In this document: positions 62,391 through 64,000 of the stretch, one piece after another
How positions within the stretch are numbered: position 1 is the stretch's first letter
Layout of the letters: every line of letters begins with the position of its first letter
Assembly: GCA_949775045.1 (NCBI GenBank)
Contig: OX459095.1
Coordinates: 24,246,778 to 24,310,777 of the forward strand
Direction: 5' to 3'
DNA from: Metridium senile
Lineage: Eukaryota; Cnidaria; Anthozoa; Actiniaria; Metridiidae
Length of the DNA: 64,000 nt
The notes under the pieces: generated by a model
What the model was told of the DNA's origin: nothing
The model's database searches: none
Seen by the model: the letters and a program-made list of their open reading frames with translations, nothing else
Position numbers and translations under genes: made by a program

Positions 62391-63133
62391 ATGTGTGGAT
62401 CGATCACACAAGATGTCTACTGGAAATAAACTAGCATCCTGTCGAGACATACTGTTTTCCCAAGAAGTTAATAGAGCTTTTTAAGTAGCCTGCGTGGCGG
62501 CTCTAGGGTTTTGGGAGAGACTCACTTGACATCGTTTGAACTCTCAGTCCTCTCAGTATGTTGTACCAGTGATGATCGTGTGTATAAATATAGCAAAAAG
62601 GCCTTTTAATTTGGTAGGAGAGATATGCAACAATTTACAACACACATAAAAACAGTTGGATACTTTACTTTTTCACAATTTTGTTGGATAAGTCCTTTTT
62701 CGTTCGACGTTGCTGTTTGTGTTTCCTTTCATGTTTTTTTTCGTATAAGAAATAATTTTCCCGCTTTCAATTACGCTTTCATTTTACATTGTTTACCTTT
62801 GCATTATAAGTTCTTTTTAATTCTAGGTTCTGCCACTTTTTTGTCTCCTTTCTTTTGTTGTTCTTGATTTTAAGTTCTTTATTATATGAGAAAAACTGTC
62901 ATTTTCACATGTTTCTTTTCTTCGAAATCGGTTTGTAAATCTTTCCCTCCCAATTAGCTTTGATTCTTGTTCTTGTTTTCAAATATTTTTTAATGCTTTT
63001 TGTATTTCCTTACCTTTTTCTTCTTTTACTGGTGAATCAATATGTTCATTAGCTACTCTTTCAAACCTCCAGCCATGTTTTTGATAATAGCAATAGACGA
63101 AAGCTGGTGATTGCATCTTATACCCTGGGCCGC

Positions 63134-63518
63134 TTAGGGGCTGTTTACACCTAATCCAAAAAACGTTGTCTGGTCCGCCGCACAGTCCTCGCGCCAAGAC
63201 TGTGAAAGATATTGGTTATATCTAATCAGTAATTAATTGATTTGCATGTTCACACTCTAGTGTGGTACTTTTTTCAACGAAATAGTGTTGTGCCTACTTT
63301 TATTTTCTTGTTTTATCACTCTCATCAAAATATTCACTGTGTTTTCCTTCACGGTCTTGGCGCGAGGACTGTGCGGCGGACCCGACAACGTTTTTTGGAT
63401 TAGGTGTATATGAAAGCGAGTTATCACTGCTAGCCGGTGTATTCGCAAGGGGCACAGAAAACAATAGAGTTATCCCGGGTAGCAGGGACAACTTGCCTTC
63501 ATATAAACAGCCCCTTAG
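63134..63518. mobile_element. MITE with CTTAGGGGCTGTTTACAC ends
   Basis: CTTAGGGGCTGTTTACACCT at the left against CATATAAACAGCCCCTTAG at the right. Inner palindrome: CCAAAAAACGTTGTCTGG..GCACAGTCCTCGCGCCAAGA against TCTTGGCGCGAGGACTGTGC..GACAACGTTTTTTGG. GC-rich centre. Confidence 0.75.
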
Positions 63519-64000
63519 GTTAACTGGTTATAAAATAGACGCACAACCATCACTCCCCGCCGGGGTTCTTTCGTGAAGTTTGCTTACACTCACCACATAC
63601 CACTATATTCAATACAACACACAACTCTGCTCACATGTTGATGTTTGCGGAGGGAAGAAAGCCAAATAACCCGGAAAGCTACCCTCGTGCATGCATTGTA
63701 GAAAACAACACATCAAACAAACTCAACTTAAATATAATCCATGCCCGACCCCGCGGATAACAGGGTTTAGAGACGTGCGGTAAACTTCCACGCAAACCAT
63801 GCCCTACCATGAGTAGACCCTGAAGTGTCTCTTTCAGAAAATTTATAACTCTAAGAACACTTTTATCAAAGATAAACGATAAAGCAAAACTGTACCACAA
63901 CAAACTGTAAAACATTATTGTGCGCTATTTTTGTAATTGTGATTTATAAATAATTATGCAGCGACCATATAGAAATGTGTGGGTGGGTGGAGTATTTTTA

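Larger units (their letters stand above)
61047..63560. mobile_element. 2.5 kb element with GCGGGGAGTGATGGTTGTGC ends
   Basis: The right end GCACAACCATCACTCCCCGC is the exact inverse; imperfect pairing continues through GTCTA..ATAACC..TTAACCTAAGGGGC for about 55 bp. The inside has no recognised transposase, but holds the CACGTG minisatellite and a smaller MITE (63,134-63,518). Probably a non-autonomous composite. Confidence 0.65.

Overview
The window is animal nuclear DNA: AT-rich, with many short exons bounded by GT..AG introns of about 0.1-1 kb, and packed with small inverted-repeat transposons. Gene content (DGCR8/Pasha with WW, Rhed and dsRBD parts; NFXL1; a FAM47E-like gene; GNB1L), a split-repeat tyrosine-recombinase retroelement, a LINE and Penelope-type ribozyme relics fit a marine invertebrate, most likely a cnidarian such as an anthozoan. 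The species call is an inference from gene and repeat style, not proof.

Layout. Bases 2-23,925 (+) hold 20 exons of NFXL1, from the RING-like domain to the C-terminal membrane anchor; the 5' exons lie before the window. Its largest intron (10.2 kb) holds a 5'-truncated LINE (minus) and next to it a complete 7.0 kb Ngaro/PAT-type retroelement (12,827-19,865, minus) with gag, RT-RNase H and tyrosine recombinase plus A1..B1-A2..B2 split direct repeats. Bases 23,993-34,545 (-) hold a complete 13-exon FAM47E-like gene, tail to tail with NFXL1 (67 bp between stop codons). Nested antisense in one of its introns is an intronless 461-aa gene (27,144-28,529, +) joining nuclear-localisation and SUMO-interaction-like motifs, short acidic repeats and a helical region to a C-terminal PD-(D/E)XK nuclease-like domain.

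Bases 34,546-38,489 are repeats, including a 72-bp coding-phase minisatellite. Bases 38,490-46,858 (-) hold all nine coding exons of DGCR8, the Drosha partner of Microprocessor. 652 bp away and divergent is GNB1L (47,511-53,824, +; nine exons, 326 aa), a WD40 protein. The two genes are also linked in human 22q11.2, so this head-to-head pair may be ancient linkage. The last coding sequence of GNB1L has been amplified into a tandem array just after its stop. Bases 54,500-64,000 are gene-poor: a candidate first exon (56,389), two candidate minus-strand exons, a 1.3 kb fold-back transposon, a 2.5 kb element with terminal inverted repeats, and a minisatellite rich in CACGTG.

Exon joins for the four main genes were checked by hand: each reading frame closes exactly across all splice phases (NFXL1 766 aa partial, FAM47E-like 442 aa, DGCR8 802 aa, GNB1L 326 aa). 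Most other short open frames are repeats or antisense shadows.
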